This document shows positions 19,316 through 28,214 of a DNA stretch of 64,000 nucleotides, in pieces. The notes beneath the pieces are model-generated. The model made no database searches. It saw only the letters and a program-made list of their open reading frames with translations, and was not told the origin of the DNA. Origin of the DNA: Cellulomonas xiejunii (GTDB lineage Bacteria > Actinomycetota > Actinomycetes > Actinomycetales > Cellulomonadaceae). Positions within the stretch are counted from its first letter, which is position 1, and each line of letters starts with the position of its first letter. The stretch lies in the NCBI RefSeq assembly GCF_024508315.1, contig NZ_CP101987.1, positions 992,001-1,056,000 of the forward strand, in the 5' to 3' direction. The position numbers and the translations under genes were made by a program.

Positions 19316-20314
19316 ATGGCGCTGTTCGACCTGCCCCTGCCCGAGCTCGAGCGCTACCTGCCGGAGCTCGACGAACCCGCGGACCTCGACGAGTTCTGGG
19401 CCGCCACGCTCGCGGAGACGCGCGCGTTCGACCTCGACGTGCGCCGTGAGCCGTACGACGCGGGCCTGACGCTCGTCGACGTCGAGGACGTGACGTTCGC
19501 CGGGTTCGGTGGGCACCCGATCAAGGCGTGGGTCACGCGGCCCGCGGGGTCGGCCACGGACGGGTCGTCGCTGCCGGCGGTCGTGGAGTTCATCGGGTAC
19601 GGCGGCGGCCGCGGGCGCCCGCACGAGCGCCTCGCGTGGGCCGCGGCCGGGTACGTGCACCTGCTGATGGACACCCGCGGCCAGGGCTCGCGGTGGGGGA
19701 GCGGCGGCGACACGCCAGACCCGGTCGGGTCGGGGCCGCAGACGCCGGGCTTCCTGACGCGCGGGATCCTCGACCCCGCCGAGCACTACTACCGGCGGGT
19801 CTACACCGACGGCGTCCGTGCGGTCGAGGCCGTGCGGTCCCTGCCCGGGGTCGACCCGGCGCGCGTCACGGTGACCGGCGGCAGCCAGGGCGGCGGCATG
19901 ACGCTCGCCGTCGCGGGGCTGACCGACGGCCTCGCGGCGGCCATGCCCGACGTGCCCTTCCTGTGCCACGTCCAGCGCGCGATCGCCCTGACCGACGCCG
20001 ACCCGTACCACGAGCTCGTCACCTACCTGTCGGTGCACCGCGACCACAAGGCCGCCGCGCTGCGGACGCTGTCGTACCTCGACGGCGTGCACCTCGCGCG
20101 CCGTGCCACGGCGCCCACGCTGTTCTCGGTCGCGCTGCGCGACCCGATCTGCCCGCCGTCCACCGTCTTCGCGGCGTACAACCACTACGGCACGCTCGCG
20201 GGCTCCCGCCCGGAGCGTGCCATCGAGGTGTACGAGTTCAACGAGCACGAGGGCGGCGGGGCCTTCCAGCTCGAGGCGCAGCTGCGCTGGCTCGCGGGGG
20301 TCCTCGGGCGCTGA
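19316..20314 (+). CDS. Acetylxylan esterase / cephalosporin-C deacetylase (CE7 family)
   Basis: A 332-residue alpha/beta-hydrolase of carbohydrate esterase family 7, which removes acetyl groups from xylo-oligosaccharides and other small acetyl esters in the cytoplasm. The family RGQG motif is present (DTRGQGSRWG). The nucleophile motif is TGGSQGGGMTL, with serine near 186, the acid is in ALRDPICPPST near 270, and the base is the histidine in EFNEHEGG near 305. There is no signal peptide, as expected for CE7. The start has an AAAGGA ribosome binding site. Such a gene fits a plant-polysaccharide degrader. Confidence 0.93.
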   Translation: MALFDLPLPELERYLPELDEPADLDEFWAATLAETRAFDLDVRREPYDAGLTLVDVEDVTFAGFGGHPIKAWVTRPAGSATDGSSLPAVVEFIGYGGGRGRPHERLAWAAAGYVHLLMDTRGQGSRWGSGGDTPDPVGSGPQTPGFLTRGILDPAEHYYRRVYTDGVRAVEAVRSLPGVDPARVTVTGGSQGGGMTLAVAGLTDGLAAAMPDVPFLCHVQRAIALTDADPYHELVTYLSVHRDHKAAALRTLSYLDGVHLARRATAPTLFSVALRDPICPPSTVFAAYNHYGTLAGSRPERAIEVYEFNEHEGGGAFQLEAQLRWLAGVLGR

Positions 20315-20397
20315 GCGTCGCCGGGTGCCCGTGCGGCGAGGGCCCGGTGGGCAGGGCAGGATGGTCGGGCACTGTCATCCATCGAAGGAGAACCGCC

Positions 20398-20802
20398 ATG
20401 GCCGCAGCGCTGCCCGAGGTCTCGGGCGCACCCGGCACCAAGCCCACGCTCACGTTCCCGGACTCCGCGCCGTCGGAGGAGCTCGAGGTCGTCGTGCTCA
20501 GCCGCGGCGACGGCGCGCTCGTCGAGGCGGGGCAGGACATCGAGGTGCACTACCTGGGACAGGCGTGGCAGGGAGGCGTCTTCGACAACTCGTTCGACCG
20601 TGGCTCGTCGATCAGCTTCCCGATCGGCGTCGGCGCCGTCATCGCCGGCTGGGACGAGGGCCTCGTGGGCCAGCAGGTCGGCTCGCGCGTGCTGCTGTCG
20701 ATCCCGTCGCACCTCGCCTACGGCGACCGCGGCGTGCCGCAGGCCGGCATCAAGGGCGGGGACACCCTCGTGTTCGTGGTGGACATCGTCGGCGTGAGCT
20801 GA
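20398..20802 (+). CDS. FKBP-type peptidyl-prolyl cis-trans isomerase
   Basis: A 134-residue single-domain FKBP that accelerates proline isomerisation during protein folding. The domain runs from about residue 25, with QDIEVHYLGQAW, FDNSFDRG, FPIGVGAVIAGWDEGL, GSRVLLSIPSHLAYGDRG and the closing GDTLVFVVDIVGV strand. All main active-site aromatics are in place. No signal peptide or membrane helix is visible, so it should be cytoplasmic. The ATG at 20398 follows GAAGGAGAA. A compound hairpin begins right after the stop. Confidence 0.95.
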   Translation: MAAALPEVSGAPGTKPTLTFPDSAPSEELEVVVLSRGDGALVEAGQDIEVHYLGQAWQGGVFDNSFDRGSSISFPIGVGAVIAGWDEGLVGQQVGSRVLLSIPSHLAYGDRGVPQAGIKGGDTLVFVVDIVGVS

Positions 20803-20863
20803 CGACGTCCCACCGTGCGCCGCCGGTCGCCCCGACGAGGGCACCGGCGGCGCTCGCACGTCG
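20803..20863 (+). terminator. Compound hairpin terminator after the FKBP gene
   Basis: An inner stem GCGCCGCCGGT/ACCGGCGGCGC (20817-20853) lies inside an outer CGACGT/ACGTCG pairing (20803-20808/20858-20863), directly after the stop codon. Confidence 0.7.
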
Positions 20864-20958
20864 GGACCCGCCCGGTCCCGTCCGCCCCGACGAGTCCGGC
20901 AGCGACGGGGTGTCTACCCTCATGGGAGCCCGACGCGGGACCCGGGACGGAGGCGGCG

Positions 20959-21900
20959 ATGCCGGACGGCGTGCAGGACGCGACGGGCAGCCCTGCGGAG
21001 TGGGCGCGGCACTCGCCCTACAGCGACCCCGGCCGGCACGCCGCGGTGCTCGCCGCACTGGGCACCGACCCGGCTGACGTGCAGGCCGCGGCGACGGGGC
21101 TGATCGCGCACTACCGGGCCGAGGCGGACACGCTCGACGCCGACCGGCTGCCGACGGTCGACCTGCGGTGGTTGGACGCGATCCTCACGGCCGGCTTCGC
21201 GCTGTCGCCCGCCCCGCTGGCGGGCCGCCCGGCCACCGCCCGTCTCGCGGGGTGCTGCCGGGACCACACGCTGCTCGGCGTGGGCCTGCTGCGCGAGCAC
21301 GGCATCCCCGCGCGGTCCCGCATCGGGTTCGCCCGGTACTTCACCCCGGGCTTCGCGCACGACCACGTCGTCGTCGAGCGCTGGGACGGCCGGCGCTGGG
21401 TGCGCGCCGACCCCGAGCTCGACGCGGCGTTCGGTGCCGCGCCTCCGGCCGGGGAGCCGTTCGACCCGTTCGACCTGCCGACGGGGCTGGACGCACCGTT
21501 CGCGACCGCCGCGGAGCTGTGGCTCGCGCACCGCCGCGACGGGCTGGACCTCGGTGCGTACGGTGTCGCGCGCGAGCTGCCGGAGCTGTGCGGACCGGAC
21601 TTCGTGCGGGGGAACGTGCTGCTCGAGCTCGCGCACCGTCGCCGCGACGAGCTGCTGCTGTGGGACGTGTGGGGCGCGGAGCTGCACGAGGCGCCCGAGG
21701 ACGTCGCCGTGCTCGCGGACGAGGTCGCCGACCTGCTGGTCCGGGCGGACGCCGGTGACGCCGGCGCCGAGACCGAGCTCGGCCGCCGCTACGACGCCGA
21801 CCCGCGGCTGCACCCGGGGCGACGCGTCCGCACGCTCTCGCCCCTGGGCCGCGACGGCTGGACGGACCTCACGACGCGCGTGACGTCCTGGGACGTCTGA
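20959..21900 (+). CDS. Transglutaminase-fold domain protein
   Basis: A 313-residue protein with a transglutaminase-like papain fold. The putative triad is Cys100 (GCCRDHTLLGVGLLREHGIPARS), His136 (HDHVVVERWDGRRWV) and Asp151 (RADPELD). The spacing and the LLREHGIPAR helix after the cysteine match bacterial transglutaminase-like proteases or amidases. The C-terminal half (about 165-313) is helical and unassigned; it may recognise the substrate. There is no signal peptide. The ATG at 20959 is preceded by GGAGGCGGCG; in-frame codons upstream look non-coding. The gene converges with the racemase gene 9 bases away. The substrate is unknown. Confidence 0.75.
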   Translation: MPDGVQDATGSPAEWARHSPYSDPGRHAAVLAALGTDPADVQAAATGLIAHYRAEADTLDADRLPTVDLRWLDAILTAGFALSPAPLAGRPATARLAGCCRDHTLLGVGLLREHGIPARSRIGFARYFTPGFAHDHVVVERWDGRRWVRADPELDAAFGAAPPAGEPFDPFDLPTGLDAPFATAAELWLAHRRDGLDLGAYGVARELPELCGPDFVRGNVLLELAHRRRDELLLWDVWGAELHEAPEDVAVLADEVADLLVRADAGDAGAETELGRRYDADPRLHPGRRVRTLSPLGRDGWTDLTTRVTSWDV

Positions 21901-21909
21901 CGGCGCCGG

Positions 21910-22626
21910 TCAGGCCCCGGGCGTCACCGGTGGCGTCGGGCCGCCGAGCGCGAACCGGGCGGCGGCCAGCGCGTGCACGCGGGCGGACTCGATGAGCGGC
22001 ACCGGGCCGGGCCCGGTCAGCGCCAGCTCGAGCTCGGTGCAGGCCAGCACCACCGCGTCGGCCCCCTGCTCCTGCAGCTGCGCGGCGGCCGCGGCGAGAC
22101 GGGCACGGGAGGTGTCCAGGACGTGGCCGTGCGCGAGCTCGTCGAAGATGATCCGGTCGATCTCGTCCTGCGTGGCCGCGTCCGGCACCAGCGTCGTGAT
22201 GCCGTGGGTCGCGAGCCGGTCGGCGTAGAACGGCTCGGCCATCACCCAGCGCGTGCCGACGACACCCACGGTGCCCCAGCCCGCACCCGTCGCGACGTCG
22301 GCGACCGCGTCGGCGATGTGCAGGAGCGGGACGTCGAGGGCGGCCTCCACCGCGGGCGCCACCTTGTGCATGAGGTTCGTCGCGATGAGGACGGCGTCGG
22401 CGCCCGCTCCCTGCAGCCGACGGCCCGCGGCGGCGAGGAGGTCGCCCGCGCCCGCCCAGTCCTCGGCCAGCTGCAGCTCGCGCACCTGCGCGAAGTCCAC
22501 GGACTCCAGCAGCAGGTGCGCGCTGTGGTGCCCGCCGAGCGCCTCGTGCACGGCCGTGTTGATGACCCGGTAGTACTCCAGCGTGGAGTACCAGCTCATG
22601 CCGCCGATCAGTCCGAGGGTGCGCAC
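21910..22626 (-). CDS. Amino-acid racemase of the aspartate/glutamate racemase family (YgeA/RacX-like)
   Basis: A 238-residue member of the Asp/Glu racemase superfamily, close in layout to E. coli YgeA, a broad-specificity amino-acid racemase. It opens with IGLxGGMSW (LIGGMSWYSTLEYYRVIN), as in YgeA. The second catalytic cysteine is C196 in LACTELE. The first catalytic position is Thr83 (ATNLMHK), where classical aspartate racemases have Cys. YgeA likewise has Thr at this point, so this is a subfamily trait and not a damaged enzyme. The product probably supplies D-amino acids for wall remodelling or signalling. Confidence 0.9.
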   Translation of the reverse strand: MRTLGLIGGMSWYSTLEYYRVINTAVHEALGGHHSAHLLLESVDFAQVRELQLAEDWAGAGDLLAAAGRRLQGAGADAVLIATNLMHKVAPAVEAALDVPLLHIADAVADVATGAGWGTVGVVGTRWVMAEPFYADRLATHGITTLVPDAATQDEIDRIIFDELAHGHVLDTSRARLAAAAAQLQEQGADAVVLACTELELALTGPGPVPLIESARVHALAAARFALGGPTPPVTPGA

Positions 22627-22773
22627 CGGTTCACCCTCGCACGTCCCGTGGGCCCGGCGGCAGGACCTCAGAGTGTTCCCACCCGTGCCCAGCCGTACAC
22701 CGTCCGTACGACCGCGCGTCGCCTCGGCCCGACACCGTTCGGGGCGTCATCTTCCGACGCAAGGAGACGCTCG

Positions 22774-24729
22774 ATGCGAACGCCACTCCCGTCCCGCCCT
22801 CGTGCAGCCGGGCCCCTGCGGCACCGGCTCACCGCTGCTCTGGCCTGCGGTGCTGTCGTCGCCGGCGGAGCGCTGGCCACCGCCACCCCCGTCGCTGCCG
22901 ACACCGGCACGGCGACGGACCGGCTGATCCTCACCCCGACCGACCAGGCGACCACGTCGCAGTTCGTCACGTGGCGCAGCACGTCCAGCGCGCCGGCGGC
23001 CGTCGAGTACCGACGCACCGGCGGCACCGCAGCGACGGTCGCCGCGACCGTCACCGACACCATCGGCGAGCACACGCACCTCTCGGCCACCCTGACGGGG
23101 CTGGCGGCGGGGACGCGGTACGAGTACCGCGTCGGGCAGGGGGGCGACTGGACGCCCTGGCGCACGTTCCGCACCGCGTCCGACGCGGCCGAGCCGTTCT
23201 CGTTCCTCTACTACGGCGACGCGCAGATCAGCCTCGACACCACGTGGCCGGCCGTCGTGCAGGCGGCGAACGCCAAGGCACCCGATGCCGTGGGCAGCGT
23301 GCACGCCGGTGACCTCATCGACACGGCGAGCAACCAGACGCAGTGGACCAACTGGTTCTCCGGCATGGGCGAGTCCGCGATGACCACCCAGGTCCTGGCC
23401 GCGCCGGGCAACCACGAGTACAGCGGCGACCAGACGATGCGGAACTGGAAGGCGAACTTCACGTACGCGCTGAACTCCCCGACGCGCGCCACGACCGATG
23501 ACCTCGCGAAGCTCGCCGAGGGTGACACGCCCGCCGCGCGCCAGACGGCGGCGTACCTCGACCACTTCGAGAGGTTCGCCGGCGAGACGGTCTACTTCGT
23601 CGACTACCAGGACGTCCGGTTCATCACGCTGAACGCGACACGGAACTCCGGCTTCCTCACCCCGTCCGACCTGCCCGCCTGCAGCGAGGGCTGCCCCGAC
23701 GCCGGGAAGCTGTGGATCGACTTCCAGGCGGCGTGGCTCGACCACGTGCTGGCGACCAACCCGAACACGTGGGCGGTCGCGACGTTCCACCAGCCGGTCT
23801 ACAGCGTGTCCAGCGGGCGTGACGAGCCCCTGCTGCGCGCCGCGTGGGTGCCGGTGTTCGAGAAGCACGACATCGACCTCGTCCTGCAGGGCCACGACCA
23901 CACGTACGCCCGCGGCTACAAGGACACGACCGCGACCGGCACGCCTGGCGTCACGAGCGGCCCGGTGTACGCGGTCGCGAACTCGGGCGGCAAGTACTAC
24001 ACGCTCGCGCCCGAGGGCGAGAACGTGTGGACGCGCAACGGCGCCACGCAGGTCAAGCGGGGGGCGGACGTCTCGACGTACCAGGTGGTGACCGTCGACG
24101 GCGGCACGCTGCGCTACGAGTCGTACGTCGCGGCCCTCAACGGCGCCGCCCCCGAGAGGGTCGGCGACCTGTACGACGCCTTCACGATCACCAAGGACGC
24201 GCGCGGAAAGCGCGTGGTCGAGGACGGCGTCGAGGTCCCGGCCGGCGACGCGCAGCAGCTCGCCGTGACGGTGCCTGAGCAGGCCGGTGAGCCGGGCGAG
24301 TTCGTCTGGGCCGTCGACGGCAGCAACGACCTGGTCGACCTGGGCGTGGCTGAGCAGGCGGGCGACCACCTGCGGGCGGCAGGTGCGCTCAACCCGGTGC
24401 GCGTCACGGACACGCGGCGCGACGCGCCGGCGTGGTCCCTGTCGGGCCAGGTCAGCGACTTCGTGGCCGGCGACCGGGTCGTCGACGGCAAGCACCTGGG
24501 GTGGGCGCCGTCGGCGACCGAGAACACCGGCGGCGCGACGCCCGGTGCGGCTGTGGCCTCCGGGTTCGTCTCCGGCGACGGCCTCGCGGAGCCGGCGGTC
24601 CTGGGGTCCGCCGCCGCGGGGCACGAGCGCGGCAGCGTGCTGCTGGGTGCCGAGCTGGACCTGCGGCTGCCGGTCTCGGTCACCGAGGGCCGGTACTCCG
24701 CGACGCTCACGCTCACGGCGCTGAGCTGA
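22774..24729 (+). CDS. Secreted purple-acid-phosphatase-like metallophosphoesterase
   Basis: A 651-residue exported protein. Residues 1-42 are a signal peptide with basic N-region, hydrophobic core and an Ala-rich cleavage site (PVAAD). Residues about 47-130 are a fibronectin-III-like purple acid phosphatase N-terminal domain (LTGLAAGTRYEYRVG). The calcineurin-like catalytic domain covers about 145-420, with metal ligands in YGDAQ, HAGDLID, GNHE, FHQP and GHDHTYARG. The C-terminal 200 residues are unassigned, acidic and beta-rich. It likely scavenges phosphate outside the cell. Phosphate control is expected, but I saw no clear PHO box. A perfect 19-bp hairpin follows. Confidence 0.9.
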   Translation: MRTPLPSRPRAAGPLRHRLTAALACGAVVAGGALATATPVAADTGTATDRLILTPTDQATTSQFVTWRSTSSAPAAVEYRRTGGTAATVAATVTDTIGEHTHLSATLTGLAAGTRYEYRVGQGGDWTPWRTFRTASDAAEPFSFLYYGDAQISLDTTWPAVVQAANAKAPDAVGSVHAGDLIDTASNQTQWTNWFSGMGESAMTTQVLAAPGNHEYSGDQTMRNWKANFTYALNSPTRATTDDLAKLAEGDTPAARQTAAYLDHFERFAGETVYFVDYQDVRFITLNATRNSGFLTPSDLPACSEGCPDAGKLWIDFQAAWLDHVLATNPNTWAVATFHQPVYSVSSGRDEPLLRAAWVPVFEKHDIDLVLQGHDHTYARGYKDTTATGTPGVTSGPVYAVANSGGKYYTLAPEGENVWTRNGATQVKRGADVSTYQVVTVDGGTLRYESYVAALNGAAPERVGDLYDAFTITKDARGKRVVEDGVEVPAGDAQQLAVTVPEQAGEPGEFVWAVDGSNDLVDLGVAEQAGDHLRAAGALNPVRVTDTRRDAPAWSLSGQVSDFVAGDRVVDGKHLGWAPSATENTGGATPGAAVASGFVSGDGLAEPAVLGSAAAGHERGSVLLGAELDLRLPVSVTEGRYSATLTLTALS

Positions 24730-24734
24730 CGGAC

Positions 24735-24777
24735 GTCGGACGGCCCCCGTCGGCTCCACCGACGGGGGCCGTCCGAC
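24735..24777 (+). terminator. Strong hairpin terminator after the phosphatase gene
   Basis: A perfect 19-base stem that begins GTCGGACGGCC and ends GGCCGTCCGAC, with a five-base CTCCA loop, starts 6 bases after the stop codon. Confidence 0.88.
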
Positions 24778-24820
24778 AGGTCCGCCACCCCCGTCCCCAC
24801 CACAGCCCAGGAGTGCTCGC

Positions 24821-25915
24821 ATGACTCGCGCACACACGTCGCCGTCGCCCGTCCCCGGCCACCGGGCCACCGCGCTGTTCGTCGCCCTGCTCGCCACCCT
24901 GTTCGCCACCCTGGCGGGCACGGCGCTGCCCGTCGTCCTCGCGCAGCCCGCGTCGGCCGTCGCCGTCGACCCGAGCACCGACGCGACCGTCACCTGGGGC
25001 GTCCGTCCCGCCGACGCCGAGCCGCATGCCGCCGGCCGCGCCAACTTCGCCTACACGGCGGCACCGGGCGGGACGATCGAGGACGCCGTCGTCATCAGCA
25101 ACCACGGCACCGCCCCGACGACGCTGCGGGTGTACGTCGCCGACGCGTTCACCACGACGCGCGGCGTGCTGGACCTGCTGCGACCGGACCAGCCGTCGAC
25201 GGGTGTGGGTGCGTGGACCGACGTCGCGGCGCCCGAGGTGGTGGTCCCGGCGGGCGCGAGCGTCACGGTGCCGTTCACGCTGCGCGTCCCGGACGACGCC
25301 GAGCCGGGCGACCACGCCGGCGGCGTCGTGACGTCCCTGGCGAGCACCCGCGCCGACGGCGTGAGCGTCGACCGGCGTCTGGGCGCGCGGCTGCACCTGC
25401 GCGTCGACGGTCCGCTGGCTCCCGGTGCGGCGCTCGAGGGGCCACGCGCCGTGCACCACGGCAGCCTCGACCCGACGGCGGGCGGAGCGGTCGACGTCGA
25501 GGTCGACGTCGTCAACACCGGCAACGTCCGGGTGGGGGGTCCTGCGACCGTGACGGTGGCCGGGCCCTTCGGCTGGGGCGGGCAGGTCGTGGAGGTCGAC
25601 GTCCCGGAGCTGCTGCCGGGGGAGCGGACGACCGTCGCGGTGCGCGTGGACGACGTCCGCCCGCTGCTGCGCCTGACGGCGACCGTGCGCCTCGTGCCGC
25701 ACGTCGTGGTGGACGGGTCGAGGCTCGACCCGGTGACGGCGAGCGTGTCCACGGCGGCGGTGCCCAGGGCGGCTCTCGCGCTGGTCCTGCTGGTCCTCGC
25801 GGCGGTCGTGACCGGCCGGTGGCGGGCTCGCCGACGTGCCGCGGCCACGGAGCGCCGGGTCGCCGAGGCCGTGGCGGCGGCGCGTGCGCAGGCGGAGCCC
25901 ACCCCGGTGGCGTGA
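24821..25915 (+). CDS. DUF916-like cell-surface protein with C-terminal anchor helix
   Basis: A 364-residue exported protein. The signal peptide (about 1-48) is followed by a beta-sandwich domain of the DUF916 (WxL-interacting, peptidoglycan-binding) type at about 50-185, with WGVRPADAEP, GGTIEDAVVISNHG and VPFTLRVPDDAEPGDHAGGVV. A second beta domain (about 195-310) precedes one membrane helix (about 316-336) and a basic cytoplasmic tail. In Firmicutes such proteins bind WxL surface proteins, but no WxL domain gene is adjacent here. A cell-envelope structural role is inferred. The gene probably has its own promoter, since a terminator separates it from the phosphatase. Confidence 0.78.
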   Translation: MTRAHTSPSPVPGHRATALFVALLATLFATLAGTALPVVLAQPASAVAVDPSTDATVTWGVRPADAEPHAAGRANFAYTAAPGGTIEDAVVISNHGTAPTTLRVYVADAFTTTRGVLDLLRPDQPSTGVGAWTDVAAPEVVVPAGASVTVPFTLRVPDDAEPGDHAGGVVTSLASTRADGVSVDRRLGARLHLRVDGPLAPGAALEGPRAVHHGSLDPTAGGAVDVEVDVVNTGNVRVGGPATVTVAGPFGWGGQVVEVDVPELLPGERTTVAVRVDDVRPLLRLTATVRLVPHVVVDGSRLDPVTASVSTAAVPRAALALVLLVLAAVVTGRWRARRRAAATERRVAEAVAAARAQAEPTPVA

Positions 25916-25992
25916 GGGCGCAGATGCCCCTCAGCGGGCCGTGGCGGGCACGGAGTCCCAGGCGAGGGGTGGCGCGGGACCCGCGCCGCGGC

Positions 25993-27267
25993 TCAGCTGC
26001 GCAGGCCGACGCGGCGCAGGAAGTCGTTGCCGAAGCGGCCCTCGGGGTCGCGCCGACCGAGCAGCGCGCGGGCGTCGTCCCACCGCGGGTACAGGTCCTG
26101 CCACGTGCGGTCCAGGCCCGGCCCGGAGAACAGCTTGCCCCAGTGCGGGCGGGCGTCGAACGGCGCGAGCGTCTCCTCGATGACCGGCAGCGCGGCGTCG
26201 ACCTCGGCGCGCAGCGGCTTCCACGTGAAGTGCAGCGCCACCCGGTCCCCGCCGTGCGCGGTCGACAGCCACAGGTCGTCGCCGGCGACCGTGCGGATCT
26301 CGCTGACCAGGAGCAGCGGCGACGTGACGTGCGCGATGCCGCGCAGCGCCTCGATCGCGGCGACGGCGTGCTGACGGGGGACGAGCCACTCGGACTGCAG
26401 CTCGGCGCCGGCCGAGGGCGTGAAGTCGAGGCGGAAGTGGGGCAGGCGCTCGTGCCACGGCCCGGGGACCCCGCCCTGCTGGGTGCAGGCCTCGGGGTCG
26501 GGTCCCGGCACGGGGTGCACGGGTCCCGGCGCGGGCCGGGCCCCTGCGAGGACGTCGCCGGCCTCCGGCAGCGTCCACGCGTCACCGTCGACGCGGTGCT
26601 TGCGCCACACCTGGCCCACGGCGTCCCCGATCCAGTCGGTGAACAGGCTGACCGAGTACGCCGACGACATCAGCGCGTCGAAGCGCTCGAGCGCCGTGCG
26701 CCACGGGAGGTCGAGCCAGACCTCCTGCGCGACGTCGTACGTCGGCTGGATCGCGAGCGTCACGCGCGTCACGACGCCCAGGCCGCCCAGCGCGACGACC
26801 GAGCCGGCCAGCTCCGGGTCCTCCGGGCCCAGCGTGCGCACCTCACCGCCCGCACCGACGATCTCCAGCCCTCGCACGGCGGCCGACAGGTTGGGTGCCG
26901 TGACGCCGGAGCCGTGCGTGGCCGTCGCGACGGTCCCCGCGACGGCGATGTGCGGCAGCGACGCCATGGTGTGCAGCGCCCAGCCGGCGGCGTGCAGGTC
27001 ACGCGCGAGTTCGCCGTACCGCACCCCGCCGCCGACCGTGACGGTGGCCGCGTCGGGGTCGATCACGGTGGGGACGTCGAGCCGGTCCAGGACGACGAGC
27101 GTCCCGGGGCCGTCCGCGAGGTCGTGGAACGAGTGCCGTGAGCCGAGCGCCCGCACGTGCCGGGCGTCGGCGACGAGGGCCGCGACCTCGTCGACCGTCT
27201 CGGGGTGCACGACCGGCCCGCCGCGGAACGTGTGGCTGCCGGCCCAGGTGGTCAGGGCGTCGGTCAT
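25993..27267 (-). CDS. FAD-linked alditol oxidase-like protein (AldO / D-arabinono-1,4-lactone oxidase family)
   Basis: A 424-residue VAO-family flavoenzyme. The covalent FAD-attachment motif is GSRHSFHDLADG, with His45 in the position of His46 of Streptomyces AldO. The nucleotide-binding stretch continues with VTVGGGVRYGELARDL and AGTVATATHGSG. The C-terminal half holds the substrate domain (HFTWKPL, PHWGKLF, YPRWDDARALLGRRDPEGRFGNDFLRR), ending in the usual position. It should oxidise xylitol, sorbitol or a related polyol with release of hydrogen peroxide. It follows the CPBP-like membrane gene with 24 bases between them, so the two probably share a transcript. Confidence 0.91.
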   Translation of the reverse strand: MTDALTTWAGSHTFRGGPVVHPETVDEVAALVADARHVRALGSRHSFHDLADGPGTLVVLDRLDVPTVIDPDAATVTVGGGVRYGELARDLHAAGWALHTMASLPHIAVAGTVATATHGSGVTAPNLSAAVRGLEIVGAGGEVRTLGPEDPELAGSVVALGGLGVVTRVTLAIQPTYDVAQEVWLDLPWRTALERFDALMSSAYSVSLFTDWIGDAVGQVWRKHRVDGDAWTLPEAGDVLAGARPAPGPVHPVPGPDPEACTQQGGVPGPWHERLPHFRLDFTPSAGAELQSEWLVPRQHAVAAIEALRGIAHVTSPLLLVSEIRTVAGDDLWLSTAHGGDRVALHFTWKPLRAEVDAALPVIEETLAPFDARPHWGKLFSGPGLDRTWQDLYPRWDDARALLGRRDPEGRFGNDFLRRVGLRS

Positions 27268-27291
27268 CGGGGTCTCCTCGTCGGTGAGGTG

Positions 27292-28152
27292 TCAGCGCGC
27301 GGGCGCGGTGACGAAGATGTCGAACAGCTCCGGGGTGTGCGCGTGCACGAGCACCATGAACACCACCGCGTCGAAGAGCAGGTGCACGACCAGCACGTAC
27401 GTCAGCGACTTCGTCAGGTTGAACGTGAAGCCCTGGATGAGCGCGAACGGGATCGTCAGCAGCGGACCCCACTCGCGGTACCCGAGCTCCCAGAGGAACG
27501 AGACGAAGACCATCGCCTGCAGCAGGTTGGCCGTCCACAGCCCGAAGTGCCGGCGCAGCAGCGCGAACACCGTGCAGATGAAGAACAGCTCGTCCCACGT
27601 GCCGACGGCGTTGACCCCGACGAACAGGCGCGCGATCTCCTGCCCCTCGACGACCGTCGGCCAGTTGCGGTACGCGCCCGACGACAGGAAGTAGAACGGC
27701 AGCACGAGGTACCCGGCGCCGACGACGAACAGCAGGTACGCCCACTGCGTGCGCGTCCACCGCCTGCCGGTGCGCCACGGGAACCGGATGACGCGGTCAC
27801 CGTTGACGTGCCGCGAGAGCACGTACGGGACGATCACGGCCAGGGACAGCGCGATCGTGAACTGCACCATGCCCAGGTCGGACAGGTCCGCGGCCAGCGG
27901 GATGGTGCTGACGATGCCCATGCCCGCGGCGATGACGAGCAGGTCCCGCCCCAGCACCCGGTCGACGGCCCACGCCAGCGCGACGCCCACGACCAGGGGC
28001 ACGTACGCGAGCGGCCGCACGTGCACCGCGAACATGAGGATCGCGGACCCGCAGACGAGGGCGGCGGCCACGTACCGCCACACCGTGACGGCCACGGGGG
28101 GCGGCTCGGTGTCGTCCACGGGGGTCGGCAGGGTCCCGGCTGTCTCGTCCAC
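27292..28152 (-). CDS. CPBP-like intramembrane protease homologue
   Basis: A 286-residue membrane protein with about eight hydrophobic helices. The C-terminal third resembles the CPBP (Abi) glutamic intramembrane protease domain: WDELFFICTVFALLRRHFG, then FVSFLWELGYREWGPLL, then HLLFDAVVFM. Canonical CPBP proteases have EExxxR and a downstream FxxxH; here the first motif is DELFF and the second has no histidine, so activity is doubtful. The last histidine is kept. I chose the GTG at 28152; a GTG at 28170 is also possible. The gene lies upstream of the alditol oxidase gene on the same strand. Confidence 0.72.
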   Translation of the reverse strand: MDETAGTLPTPVDDTEPPPVAVTVWRYVAAALVCGSAILMFAVHVRPLAYVPLVVGVALAWAVDRVLGRDLLVIAAGMGIVSTIPLAADLSDLGMVQFTIALSLAVIVPYVLSRHVNGDRVIRFPWRTGRRWTRTQWAYLLFVVGAGYLVLPFYFLSSGAYRNWPTVVEGQEIARLFVGVNAVGTWDELFFICTVFALLRRHFGLWTANLLQAMVFVSFLWELGYREWGPLLTIPFALIQGFTFNLTKSLTYVLVVHLLFDAVVFMVLVHAHTPELFDIFVTAPAR

Positions 28153-28214
28153 GCGGACACCCTGCCTCACAGGGCGCGGCCGCGCAGCGCAGCGGCACGC
28201 CGCGGCGGGCGACC

